A stretch of 64,000 bases of DNA from the NCBI RefSeq assembly GCF_003217155.1, contig NZ_QJSU01000003.1, positions 186,001-250,000 of the forward strand, in the 5' to 3' direction. Shown one piece after another: positions 63,704-64,000 of this stretch (the stretch's first letter is position 1; every line of letters begins with the position of its first letter). The position numbers and the translations under genes were made by a program. The notes below the pieces were generated by a model. It was not told the DNA's origin. It worked only from the letters and a program-made list of their open reading frames with translations, and made no database searches. This DNA comes from Psychrobacter fozii (GTDB lineage: Bacteria; Pseudomonadota; Gammaproteobacteria; Pseudomonadales; Moraxellaceae).

Positions 63704-64000
63704 CTATAAGTTTTTACGATACTGCACCATATCTGTTTGAGTGGCAATGGTGTCGTATAGAGTGCGTGCCGTTGTGTTACCTTCTTGCGTCGTCCAATAC
63801 ACACGGTTGCATTTCTTCTGGCGTGCAAAGTCATACACATATTCAATCAAGGCTCGCCCGACACCTTGTCCGCGAACAGATTCACTAACATACAAATCTT
63901 CTAAATAACAACATTCCGTGGTATTCCATGTATTGGGGTGCAGCACCACATGAGTGATACCTACCAATGTACCATCCTGCCATGCGCCAAATCCATAAAT
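63704..64000 (-). CDS. GNAT N-acetyltransferase, second copy, cut by window end
   Basis: 99 codons from the C-terminal side are present, and the frame runs off the window (IYGFGAWQDGTL at its visible start). The ATG at 63967 is an internal methionine replacing the V/L of the homologue, not the start. The acetyl-CoA loop is ESVRGQGVGRALIEY. Its end TQTDMVQYRKNL matches the first copy. It is a tandem paralogue of 62971-63423, about 280 bases apart. Confidence 0.87.
   Translation of the reverse strand: MYGFGAWQDGTLVGITHVVLHPNTWNTTECCYLEDLYVSESVRGQGVGRALIEYVYDFARQKKCNRVYWTTQEGNTTARTLYDTIATQTDMVQYRKNL

Overview
The window comes from a mesophilic or psychrotolerant gammaproteobacterium, most likely a Psychrobacter or close Moraxellaceae relative. 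This is an inference from protein similarity by eye, moderate GC with AT-rich spacers, ybaB-recR order, a glycine-riboswitch-led gcvTH...P cluster and a dispersed repeat type. No rRNA, tRNA, phage, transposase or CRISPR array was recognised. Nearly all of the window is chromosomal housekeeping and catabolic sequence, with a few AT-rich inserted genes.

Layout. 0-3.3 kb: ybaB (cut by the window edge), recR, rnd and a lipase-like hydrolase. 3.3-9.6 kb: a minus-strand glycine cleavage cluster (gcvT, gcvH, a nitroreductase, gcvP) preceded by a promoter and a tandem glycine riboswitch. 9.8-15.1 kb: a YcgL protein, a membrane protein, a MoxR ATPase plus VWA pair flanked by inverted copies of a 46-bp repeat, and hmp with an NsrR-like operator. 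15.2-18 kb: a DUF2233 lipoprotein and an FMN-binding glutamate-synthase-like protein. 18.1-26.1 kb: an RNA-repair locus (rtcA, a 74-aa gene, an AT-rich DUF4209 gene, rtcB, a sigma-54 promoter, divergent rtcR, and a stand-alone degenerate Hint protein).

26.1-46.7 kb is a catabolic block. It holds an IclR regulator with glutaryl-CoA dehydrogenase and a CoA-transferase, an acetylpolyamine amidohydrolase-like protein, a second IclR regulator with gabD and gabT, an APC permease, then a minus-strand run of aldehyde dehydrogenase, aguA, aguB, an NhaC-type transporter, puuB and puuA, divergent from puuD and puuR. Read together, these encode agmatine to N-carbamoylputrescine to putrescine to gamma-glutamyl intermediates to GABA to succinate semialdehyde to succinate. 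46.7-64 kb: a glycosyltransferase, a two-gene putative DNA-repair pair (DUF4130 plus radical SAM), two unknown envelope proteins (one with an 8-bp repeat tract able to shift frame), greA, carB, an exported unknown protein, carA, a gamma carbonic anhydrase, a HAD phosphatase, prfB with its programmed frameshift, ppnP, and a tandem duplication of a GNAT acetyltransferase (second copy cut by the window end).

The best candidate for something undescribed is the rtc locus. A DUF4209 protein with a HEPN-like R-N-x3-H motif sits between the RNA ligase and the RNA cyclase, which suggests an RNA break-and-repair cassette. The second is the octanucleotide repeat inside the 345-aa exported protein, where both alternative frames run into stops, as expected of a phase-variable surface protein.
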